Assembly: GCF_001514115.1 (NCBI RefSeq) | Contig: NZ_KQ948451.1 | Location: 33,669 to 97,668 of the forward strand | From: Streptomyces olivochromogenes | GTDB lineage: Bacteria; Actinomycetota; Actinomycetes; Streptomycetales; Streptomycetaceae | Length of the DNA: 64,000 nt | Direction: 5' to 3' | Part shown: positions 1 to 6,851 of the stretch, in pieces | Position numbering within the stretch: the first letter of the stretch is position 1 | Layout: each line of letters starts with the position of its first letter | Program-made: the position numbers and the translations under genes | The notes under the pieces: model-generated | What the model saw: only the letters and a program-made list of their open reading frames with translations | Databases searched by the model: none | What the model was told of the DNA's origin: nothing

Positions 1-222
1 GGGGCAGGGGTCACCTTCAAGAAGACGTTCGGGTTTCAATCGCTGGCCGCGTGGTGCGCGAACACCACCGAGTCGTTGGCCAATGGTCCTGCGGCCGGGG
101 AATGCCGGAGCGGACACGGTGGCCGACCACGTCGCCGTGCTCACCGACGCTCTCGCTCAGATCCCCGCCTCCTCGACCGCGAAGATCCTGGTGCGGGTGG
201 ACGGGGCAGGGGCCACGCACGG
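1..222 (+). pseudogene. IS1380-family transposase fragment, frameshifted and truncated
   Basis: From base 1 the first frame reads FKKTFGFQSLAAWCANTTESLA, and from about base 83 the second frame continues MVLRPGNAGADTVADHV and then ALAQIPASSTAKILVRVDGAG. Both pieces are characteristic of the central DDE domain of IS1380-type transposases. One extra base near position 81 breaks the frame between them. The similarity stops abruptly near GLLEH at about 222, and the 5' part lies outside the window. It is therefore a dead transposase piece, and no terminal inverted repeat can be seen. Family identification is from remembered motifs and is fairly secure. Confidence 0.75.
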
Positions 223-231
223 GCTGCTGGA

Positions 232-515
232 ACACCGCGAGCGGGGTGCCGTGTCCATCGGTGAACGAGTGGCGTTTCGAGCCGGCTCGGCCCCGGCCGA
301 CTGGAGACGGACCTGCCTGGCTCCCCCTTTTCGGGCCCTGACGTGGGCGGAATCAACTGTGCAGCGGGACCGGTCCAGGCGTGAGGCCGCGTTGAGTTCG
401 GTGAGCAGGACCTCGTGCAGCCGCTGCCGGACTCCCGCCTCGTTCCAGTCCCACAGCTCATCCGACGTGATCCACGGCGACGTCTCCGCACCGGAGCGAA
501 CGTCCAACTCCCTTC
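232..515 (-). pseudogene. IS5-family transposase remnant with internal deletion and frameshifts
   Basis: The minus strand reads SPWITSDELWDWNEAGVRQR, then LHEVLLTELNAASRLDRSR and VDSAHVRARKGG. In another frame it continues VGRGRAGSKRHSFTDGHGTP and LAVFQQ. These are the N-terminal WITDELW, the WNEAGVWQRLHE and the IDSSHVRALKGG blocks of IS5-type (IS427-like) transposases. The segment that should separate WITDELW from WNEAGV, roughly 60 residues, is missing, and at least one frameshift lies near 300. It abuts the IS1380 fragment with opposite orientation, so one element may have inserted into or recombined with the other. It cannot encode a working transposase. Confidence 0.75.
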
Positions 516-588
516 CGGTCTGCTCGCCTGATGCGACGATCATCCTCGTGTCTTCGCTGGCCGCCATGGAGTGAGAGGACGAGAAGAC

Positions 589-1254
589 GTGGATGTGTAT
601 GAAGCCGTGGACAGTCGCAGGGCTGTGCGGGCGTTCAGCGATGAGCCGATACCCAAAGAGGTGCTCGAACGAGTGCTGGCTGCAGCGACGCGGGCGCCAT
701 CGAGTGGGAATCTCCAGCCTTGGCACATCTATGTCGTGACCGGCGAACCCTTGGCCGAACTGAAGAGACGCGCGACGGCCAGGGCACTGGCAGGAGACCC
801 GGGCGATGAGCGGGAGTATCCGATGTACCCGGCCGAACTGACCTCACCGTATCTGGACCGTTTCTCCGCCGCGGCTGCCCAGCGGTACAAAGCGCTGGGA
901 ATCAAGCGCGACGACCCCGACAGACCCAGGAAGATCGCCGCGGTGAACTCGGACGCGTTCGGGGCGCCGGTCGTGCTGTTCTGCTACCTCGACCGGACGA
1001 TGGGGCCCGGGCAGTGGGGGGACGCGGGGATGTACTTGCAGACGGTCATGCTGTTGCTGAGGGCGGAAGGGTTGCACAGCTGTCCCCAGGTGATGTGGAC
1101 GATGTATCGCGAGACCGTCAGCGAGGTGGTCGGAGCCGATGACGGGCTCGTGCTGTTCTGCGGTGTCGCGGTGGGGTTCGAGAAGGAAGGCGTGCCACGA
1201 CTGCGTACCGGGCGGGCGGACATGACAGAAACAGTGAGCTACATCGGAGTATGA
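589..1254 (+). CDS. nitroreductase family protein
   Basis: The 221-residue product has the nitroreductase N-terminus (VDVYEAVDSRRAVRAFSDE), the FMN-phosphate region ATRAPSSGNLQPWH, and a C-terminal GVAVGFEKEG segment. It should be an FMN-dependent, NAD(P)H-using oxidoreductase acting as a dimer in the cytoplasm; the substrate cannot be read from sequence. I prefer GTG at 589, which follows GAGAGGA by about nine bases, although an in-frame GTG at 571 would add six residues. It stands alone directly downstream of transposase debris, so it may have arrived with, or been exposed by, that element. Related actinobacterial proteins of this length are common, and the fold assignment is firm. Confidence 0.85.
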   Translation: MDVYEAVDSRRAVRAFSDEPIPKEVLERVLAAATRAPSSGNLQPWHIYVVTGEPLAELKRRATARALAGDPGDEREYPMYPAELTSPYLDRFSAAAAQRYKALGIKRDDPDRPRKIAAVNSDAFGAPVVLFCYLDRTMGPGQWGDAGMYLQTVMLLLRAEGLHSCPQVMWTMYRETVSEVVGADDGLVLFCGVAVGFEKEGVPRLRTGRADMTETVSYIGV

Positions 1255-1283
1255 CCGGTCAACTGCCTCTCTTCGGCAGCCTC

Positions 1284-1315
1284 GACCGGCTCATTGACCG
1301 GCTCATTGACCGGCT
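1284..1315. repeat. 12-bp tandem repeat, about 2.7 copies
   Basis: GACCGGCTCATT occurs twice in tandem followed by a partial third copy. On the minus strand it would encode repeated PVNE. An open minus-strand stretch around it (including AFLAGWRDGGYQVKYDL) has no start codon and could be a decayed C-terminus. Confidence 0.6.
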
Positions 1316-1390
1316 TGGTGGCCAGGTCGTACTTCACCTGGTATCCGCCATCGCGCCACCCGGCGAGGAATGCCTCGTGTGACTGTCTGT

Positions 1391-1999
1391 TCAGTGGCCG
1401 CCGGTGAAGATCTCGCGGACCTCGCGGACTGCGTAGTAGACCAGCACGTAGCCGGCCGCCGGGTCGGCCCACCACCAGCCGACGGCGGTGTTCAGGGCCA
1501 GGCCGAGCAGGACCGCCACGGCCAGCAGGCCATCGATCAGCGTGACGCGGCCCTCGGTCTTGAGCACCGGGTTGTCCAGGGCGGCGCCGGTACGGGCCTT
1601 ACCCGCGGCGAGGGCGAACATCACGACGGCGGTGACCGCGGTCCACCCGATGCCCAGCGGCGAATGGCGCGGGTGGTGGCCGGCGACCAGCACCCAGGTG
1701 GACTGCACCAGCAGGTAGACCGCGAGCGCCGCGAATCCGACGCCGATCAGCCGCATCGCGCGATGCTGACGTGCTTCACCGGTGCCCGACAGCTCCCAGA
1801 TCACTACCGTCGAGGCGCCGATCTCGATCAGGGAGTCCAGTCCGAACCCGGCCAGCGCCACCGACCGGGCGGAGACCGCCGCGACAGCGAGCACCACGAT
1901 GCCGATGGCGTTCCAGGCCAGCGTGGCGTATTCCAGGACGAAGCCCTGGCGCAGCAGGGCATCACGGGAGATCTCTTCCGGAGCGGTCACGTCATGCAT
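1391..1999 (-). CDS. CDF-like cation transporter, transmembrane part only
   Basis: The 202-residue protein is mostly hydrophobic, with about six predicted membrane spans. It carries the cation diffusion facilitator signature around GFGLDSLIEIGAS and a second metal-site-like element in EGRVTLIDGLLA. It ends right after the last span (ADPAAGYVLVYYAVREVREI), so it lacks the cytoplasmic C-terminal dimerisation and metal-sensing domain of typical CDF proteins of about 300 residues. Short actinobacterial members like this are known, so the shortness may be natural. Export of a divalent metal is likely by family, but the ion cannot be assigned. ATG start at 1999. No metal regulator is adjacent. Confidence 0.75.
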   Translation of the reverse strand: MHDVTAPEEISRDALLRQGFVLEYATLAWNAIGIVVLAVAAVSARSVALAGFGLDSLIEIGASTVVIWELSGTGEARQHRAMRLIGVGFAALAVYLLVQSTWVLVAGHHPRHSPLGIGWTAVTAVVMFALAAGKARTGAALDNPVLKTEGRVTLIDGLLAVAVLLGLALNTAVGWWWADPAAGYVLVYYAVREVREIFTGGH

Positions 2000-2356
2000 T
2001 GTCTCCAGTCGGCACTCGCCACCGGCACCCCCGACGCCCGAGAGCGGCGGTCAGCGTCCCACTCCAAGCACCCATGTGGTGGGCCGTACCCCGGCTCAGC
2101 GAGAAGCGACTGGCGGTCGACGCCCGTGACAGCCCGCAGTTGCGGCAGACAAGACGCCTGGGCGTGAACAGTGTCGCTCTCGCGACAGGGAGGCCATGCC
2201 GCGAGTACGCGGCTGAGCGACAGAGCATCGCATCCCCCTATCGCCCCGGACTCCCGACGACGAGCAGTTCGGTCATCGTGATGTGTCAGGCCGCGTCGGA
2301 AGTTCGTCCGCCGACCAGGGGCGAGGGCGTCTGCGGCCGCGACGGGGAGCGGGCCG
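2000..2356. other. gap without a recognisable gene
   Basis: These 357 bases between two minus-strand genes hold only short open stretches with no motif or codon pattern that I recognise. The promoter of the cation transporter should lie in the left part. No terminator-like hairpin stands out. Confidence 0.5.
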
Positions 2357-3031
2357 TCACCCATGGCCCGAGCGCTGGAGCAGCCAGCGGTAGTGCTCAG
2401 GATCGTCCAGGATGATGTCCTTGGCCCGTTTCTGGGCGATCTGAAGGTCGTCCGGGTAGACGGACGGATCGAGAGACACCCACAGCGAGAGGTCCTGGCG
2501 GACCCCCGGGTCCTCACAGGACAGGAAGGCAGCCAGGACCGCATCGCGGTAGCAGTCACGGAGATCCGACAGGGCCTCCACCGCTGCCTTGCTCGCCGAG
2601 GTGGGTATACGTTCCTCCCACGACGCGTACTCCGCGTACTCGACAGGAGGGCGTGCGAAGTACCAGGCCATGGTCGCGCCGACCTTCTCTGCCTCGGAGC
2701 CGGTACGCACGTACCGAATGATCTCCTCCTGTACCCAGCGGTATCCGAGGGCGTTCACCAGCGGCCCGACGAGTCGGTTGATTCCGCTGCGGCACTGATC
2801 GTGCATGGCGGCATGCACGAAGAGGTCCGCATGCCGGCGGGTGAGGTCTGGATCCGCCTCAGCCGCTCGGCCGATCTCCCGGCGCTTCACCCCGCAACGA
2901 CGACGCTGATGCTTCCCCACCATCCGCTCCGGCAGGACCCAGTCCGGACTGAACAGTGCCAACAGCTCATCAAGGAGCGGCTCGAACACCGCCCCCCGAC
3001 CTGGCCTGTCCGGGATCATCTCCAGCGCCAT
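2357..3031 (-). CDS. hypothetical protein, about 224 residues
   Basis: I do not recognise a family. The product begins MALEMIPDRPGRGAVFEPLL and is soluble, mainly helical and charged. It contains a conserved-looking centre (HDQCRSGINRLVGPLVNALG, then YRWVQEEIIRYVRTGSEAEK) and an acidic tail ending DPEHYRWLLQRSGHG. The helical composition resembles HEAT-type or immunity-like proteins, but this is only an impression. ATG at 3031 is chosen because GGAGG lies seven bases upstream, whereas the GTG at 3037 would be too close. It is followed upstream by another unknown gene in the same direction, 48 bases away, and the two may be one transcript. Confidence 0.6.
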   Translation of the reverse strand: MALEMIPDRPGRGAVFEPLLDELLALFSPDWVLPERMVGKHQRRRCGVKRREIGRAAEADPDLTRRHADLFVHAAMHDQCRSGINRLVGPLVNALGYRWVQEEIIRYVRTGSEAEKVGATMAWYFARPPVEYAEYASWEERIPTSASKAAVEALSDLRDCYRDAVLAAFLSCEDPGVRQDLSLWVSLDPSVYPDDLQIAQKRAKDIILDDPEHYRWLLQRSGHG

Positions 3032-3079
3032 TCCCACCCCTCCGTCACCTGGTTGCCGCTGATGCTCGGCACCGCGTCA

Positions 3080-3802
3080 TCATCCGGGAGAGATCTCGGC
3101 GGTGGAGGCCAGACGTAGGCCGGCCAGGGTGAGGAAATCGGTGAGTTCGATGTGGCCACCGTCGGTCCCGTCGTCCCACTTCGTCCACAGCCTGGACTCC
3201 TCACCGTCCCACGTGTCGGTGTCCTCGCTCGGATGCTGCTCGACGGTCCCCTCCCCGTGCCGGTACCGCAGATACAGGTACTGGCCGCCGGTCGTCCACG
3301 CGTCCCACTGTGACGGGAAGCCTCCGCCGGTCTGCACCACCCGGGCGAGGATCACGTCCTCGCGCAAGTGGGCCTCGACAGGGCCCAGTTGCTGTTCGTG
3401 GGCGAGGACGAGCTCGTCATCGAGGGCGAGCAGGCGGATGCTCCCACCGGGGAACTGGAGCGTGAGTCCGGCCCCGAAGTCGACGCGCGCGTCCCGATAA
3501 CTGATCTCTCGGACCGAGCGGACCGGCTCGCCGATGAACCGGGTCACCGACAGGCCGGGCGGATCCTCGACGACCACGATGCTGCCGTACTGCTCCATCG
3601 AGAACGGCTCGTGCGGTTGGTCGATCGTCAGCGACAGGCCATTGCCGGGTGTGTGGAAGTGGACCGGGCCGAGCCCTTCGAGATGAAGCCACAGGTGCAA
3701 CAGCGACGGCTCGTCATCTGCGTAGTGGTGCCACGCCGTGGTCACCCGCAGCAGCCGTTTGCCGATCAGGTCGGCGGCGTACAGCTCCTCTTCGTCGGTC
3801 AC
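3080..3802 (-). CDS. hypothetical protein, about 240 residues
   Basis: Unrecognised soluble protein starting VTDEEELYAADLIGKRLLRV. The middle alternates short strands (VDFGAGLTLQFPGGSIRLLA) and the C-terminus is acidic with many W, D and G residues, giving the look of a beta-rich Streptomyces-specific protein. There is no signal peptide or membrane span. The codon bias is typical of a real gene. The GTG start has a weak ribosome binding site. Its stop is 48 bases from the start of the next unknown gene, so co-transcription is likely. No function is proposed. Confidence 0.6.
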   Translation of the reverse strand: MTDEEELYAADLIGKRLLRVTTAWHHYADDEPSLLHLWLHLEGLGPVHFHTPGNGLSLTIDQPHEPFSMEQYGSIVVVEDPPGLSVTRFIGEPVRSVREISYRDARVDFGAGLTLQFPGGSIRLLALDDELVLAHEQQLGPVEAHLREDVILARVVQTGGGFPSQWDAWTTGGQYLYLRYRHGEGTVEQHPSEDTDTWDGEESRLWTKWDDGTDGGHIELTDFLTLAGLRLASTAEISPG

Positions 3803-4020
3803 CCGCTGATGCTCGCATGGCTCTCCATACCGCCCTCGCTTCGATCCCCCGCTTCCTCAAGCGCCACGGTGCGTTCCCGGCGGGGAGCCCCACGAGGTTT
3901 CGCGGCGATGTCACACCGGAGTCCCCATCAACCCTCATGGATGCGGACGCTCGGCAAAGACGCGGCAGGCGCGCGCGGGAGGCCCTGATGCGCGAGACGC
4001 CCTTACGACAGGAGGCCCTG

Positions 4021-4974
4021 ATGAACGACGTGACCGGTCCGGTGTCCGGGGAGCGGGAGAAGGTCCGTTTCAGCAGTGGCGGCAGCGAGTGCGCCGCCTG
4101 GCACTATCCGGGGAGCGACGGCTCCTGTGTGATCATGGCGGGCGGGTTCGCCGTGACGAAGGAACCGGGCACCGACCTGTTCGCGCGGCGGTTCCACGAC
4201 GCCGGGTTCGGCGTGCTGGCCTTCGACTATCGCGGATTCGGTGAGAGCGGCGGTCGGCCGCGCCAAGTCGCCTCGGTCAGCGGGCAGTTGGCGGACTGGC
4301 GAGCTGCTGTCGCGTTCGCCGCGACCCTGCCGGGAGTCGACCGGAACAGGCTGGCGCTCTGGGGGTTCTCCGCATCCGCCGGTCACCTCCTCCGGGTCGC
4401 GGCACGCACCCCGCACCTCGCCGCGGTGATCGCCCAGACGCCGAACGTCGGGGGGCCGGCCGCCGCACGCCTCGCGGCGCGCCACCAGAAGCCACTCGCC
4501 CTGCTGCGCCTGCTCGGCAGGGGGGTCCTCGACGCGGCCGGCGGCCTCCTCGGCCGTCCGCCCCTGCTGGTCCCACTCGGCGGCGAGCCCGGCACCGTCG
4601 CCGTCCTCACCACGCCGGACACGGCCGACGCCCCGCGCGCGCTCAATCCCGGCGACCGGTATCCGGACTGGCGGCAGGAGGTCGCGGCCCGCTCGGCGCT
4701 CGGCCTCGGGTTCTACCGTCCCGGCCGTGACGCCTCACGCGTACGGTGTCCACTGCTCGTCGTCGTATGCGAGCAGGACCAGTCCGCCTCGCCCACGGCG
4801 GCCGTGCACGCGACACGGCGGGCGCCCCGCGCGGAGCTCGTGTGGTTGCCCGGCGGGCACTACGCGCCGTTCCTGGACGCGCACGAACGGGCGGTCGACG
4901 CCGAGTTGTCGTTCCTGCGCCGACATGTGCTCGATTCCCCGGTGGCCTCCGTCGCCTCCGTGGAGCGCGGATGA
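4021..4974 (+). CDS. alpha/beta hydrolase, dienelactone hydrolase-like
   Basis: The 317-residue protein shows the alpha/beta hydrolase fold. The oxyanion region is VIMAGGFAVTKEPG, the strand-turn AFDYRGFGESGG follows, the nucleophile elbow is GFSASA with the serine near residue 117, and the acid strand CPLLVVVCEQDQSASP is followed by the catalytic His in GGHYAPF near the end. The ATG at 4021 has GGAGG six bases upstream; longer open frames upstream lack coding bias. Proteins of this shape hydrolyse esters or lactones in the cytoplasm, with substrate unknown. Its stop overlaps the ATG of the next hydrolase (ATGA), so the pair is translationally coupled and should act together. Confidence 0.85.
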   Translation: MNDVTGPVSGEREKVRFSSGGSECAAWHYPGSDGSCVIMAGGFAVTKEPGTDLFARRFHDAGFGVLAFDYRGFGESGGRPRQVASVSGQLADWRAAVAFAATLPGVDRNRLALWGFSASAGHLLRVAARTPHLAAVIAQTPNVGGPAAARLAARHQKPLALLRLLGRGVLDAAGGLLGRPPLLVPLGGEPGTVAVLTTPDTADAPRALNPGDRYPDWRQEVAARSALGLGFYRPGRDASRVRCPLLVVVCEQDQSASPTAAVHATRRAPRAELVWLPGGHYAPFLDAHERAVDAELSFLRRHVLDSPVASVASVERG

Positions 4975-5825
4975 CGACGAGGGAGATCGAACTGTCGGCG
5001 GGGACGGTCGCGTACCGGGACACGGGTGGCGACGGTCCGGTGCTGGTGCTGCTGCATGGGCTGATGATGGACGCCTCGTTGTGGGACCGGACGATCACCG
5101 AGCTCGCCGCCGACCACCGGTGCGTGGCGCCGACCCTGCCGCTCGGGGCGCATCGGCACGGAATGCGGGCCGACGCCGACCTGTCGCTGCCCGGGGTGGC
5201 CCGGCTGGTCGCGGAGTTCCTCGACCGGCTCGATCTGCGCGACGTCGTCCTGGTCGGCAATGACACCGGTGGTGCGCTCGTCCAGCTCATGATGGGCGAC
5301 GGTGCGGCGCGGGTGGCGGGGGTGGTGCTCGTGTCGTGCGACGCCTTCGACAACTTCCCGCCCGGGCTGACGGGCCGGACGCTCGTCCTCAGCGGCAGGC
5401 TCCCACCACGGCTGTTCGGGATGTTCATGCAACAGATGCGGCTGCGGCCACTGCGCCGCATGCCGGTCGCCTTCGGGTGGCTGACGCTCCGGGGAGACGC
5501 CGCCACCGCTCGGTGGATCAGGCCGGTCCTCGAACGGCCGGAGATCCGCCGCGACGCGGTACGCACCCTACGCGCGGCGGCGGCGGACACCGGTCTGCTG
5601 CTCGCCGCTGCCGAACGGCTGCCGCGCTTCGACCGCCCCGCCCTTGTCGTCTGGGCGCGCGGCGACCGCGTGATGCCGCCCGAGCACGGCCGGCGCCTCG
5701 CCGCGCTGCTCCCGCGGGGGCGGCTGGTCGAGATCGACGACAGCTACACACTCGTCCCGCTGGACCGGCCGACGGAACTCGCCCGTGCCATACGGGAGTT
5801 CACCCGGTCGTCCGCGGCCACCTGA
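4971..5825 (+). CDS. alpha/beta hydrolase, haloalkane dehalogenase-like, His missing
   Basis: The 284-residue protein has HGLMMDASLWD at the oxyanion turn and the nucleophile elbow GNDTGG, in which aspartate replaces serine as in haloalkane dehalogenases. The acid strand is ALVVWARGDRVMPP. At the place of the catalytic histidine the sequence is IDDSYTLVPLDRP, with no His. Actinobacterial relatives with this tail exist as far as I recall, so the loss may be ancestral rather than damage. It may be a hydrolase of altered mechanism or a binding protein. ATG at 4971 overlaps the upstream stop by four bases. The gene ends an operon of two hydrolases. Confidence 0.8.
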   Translation: MTTREIELSAGTVAYRDTGGDGPVLVLLHGLMMDASLWDRTITELAADHRCVAPTLPLGAHRHGMRADADLSLPGVARLVAEFLDRLDLRDVVLVGNDTGGALVQLMMGDGAARVAGVVLVSCDAFDNFPPGLTGRTLVLSGRLPPRLFGMFMQQMRLRPLRRMPVAFGWLTLRGDAATARWIRPVLERPEIRRDAVRTLRAAAADTGLLLAAAERLPRFDRPALVVWARGDRVMPPEHGRRLAALLPRGRLVEIDDSYTLVPLDRPTELARAIREFTRSSAAT

Positions 5826-5894
5826 CAATCCTGGCGGTCCGGGAGATCCTGGCGCGTTCGGCAGCCATACAGCCGTAGAACCACAGAGCCATAG

Positions 5895-5946
5895 AGCCGT
5901 ACGGGATCACGGCGTCGTACGGGGTCACAGCGCCGTACGGGATTCG
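5895..5946. repeat. imperfect tandem repeat of about 17 bp
   Basis: GCCGTACGGGATCACG recurs three times with changes across the 3' end of the next minus-strand gene and its downstream flank. No hairpin potential is obvious. It probably arose by slippage. Confidence 0.5.
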
Positions 5947-6683
5947 AGGTCGGCGCGGGTGTCGTTGCCGTAGACACCCGTCTCGTCGCCCCGGATCCCG
6001 TACCAGAGCTGGAAGCGCGCGACCGCGGCCGTGAGCGTGGCGTCGTAGGTGCCGTTCGTGGAGCCGTGGTCGTAGACGTTCGGGATCCGGAGCAGCCGTT
6101 GCTGCAGGTCCTTGACCGCGGGGCCGCTGTCCCCCTCGCGGAGGGTGCCCGCACCGTCCGGGTCGGCGCTCGCGGACGGGGCCTGCGCAGCGGCCGTCGT
6201 GGGTGCGCCGGTCGGGGCTCGCCCGGCCTGTGCGCCGGCCTCCTGCTCACCGCCGGGCAGCAGGAGCGCGAGGGCGAAGCCTACGAGGGCCGCCCCGGTG
6301 ACCCCGATGACGATCGCGGCGCGGCGGTGCCCCGTGCCCCACCCGGACGCCCGCCCTCCTGCGGGCCCGCGCCCGCGGTGGACGCGGGGGGCGGAGGAGG
6401 GTCCGCGAGGTCCCACCGGTCTCGCGCCCCGGGTGTAGTCCTCGCCCACCAGGACGGGTGGCAGTTCCTCGGTCGCGTCCTCGGCCGCCGGCGGCGTCAC
6501 GGCGACCGTCGTGGCCGGTACGGCGATGACCTCGTAGTTCTCGTCCGCGTCGGGCCCGTGCTGTTCCTCCCGCACCTCCTTCAGGAGTTGCGCGAGTGCC
6601 TCCGTCCGGCGGCGCCGCTGAACATAGGTGGGTTCGATCGCCCGTCGCCCCCCGGGCTGCCCTGGTTCGGGCGGTGTCGGCAC
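5925..6683 (-). CDS. membrane-anchored peptidoglycan-binding (PGBD1) protein
   Basis: The 252-residue protein has an N-terminal cytoplasmic region of about 120 residues with the motif RRRTEALAQLLKEVREEQ. A single membrane span (AIVIGVTGAALVGFALALL) lies near residue 130, then an Ala/Pro/Thr-rich linker. The C-terminal domain is of the peptidoglycan-binding type 1 kind, starting LREGDSGPAVKDLQQRL and containing GTYDATLTAAVARFQ. It therefore sits in the membrane with the wall-binding domain outside. The GTG start at 6683 has GAAGGAG five bases upstream. It is divergent from the SpoIIE-type phosphatase gene. Its cytoplasmic part suggests that it links the wall to an unknown intracellular partner. 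Confidence 0.8.
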   Translation of the reverse strand: MPTPPEPGQPGGRRAIEPTYVQRRRRTEALAQLLKEVREEQHGPDADENYEVIAVPATTVAVTPPAAEDATEELPPVLVGEDYTRGARPVGPRGPSSAPRVHRGRGPAGGRASGWGTGHRRAAIVIGVTGAALVGFALALLLPGGEQEAGAQAGRAPTGAPTTAAAQAPSASADPDGAGTLREGDSGPAVKDLQQRLLRIPNVYDHGSTNGTYDATLTAAVARFQLWYGIRGDETGVYGNDTRADLESRTAL

Positions 6684-6851
6684 ACTGCTCTCCTTCCGTG
6701 CGCGCGGTTTCACGCCATCCCCGTGGAGTGATACGCGGCCGACGGCCCCGGGGTTCAACCGCGCCCCAGGCCCCCGAGCCCACGTGGTCGTACAACGTGA
6801 AGAATGGGCAAATAGCGGGTAGGAGCACCTCGGGGAGCGGAGAGGGTCGCC

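Noticed and set aside
1370..2167. Long open frame on the plus strand over the cation transporter
   Set aside because: It is the antisense shadow of a GC-rich gene; the minus strand encodes clear transmembrane segments.
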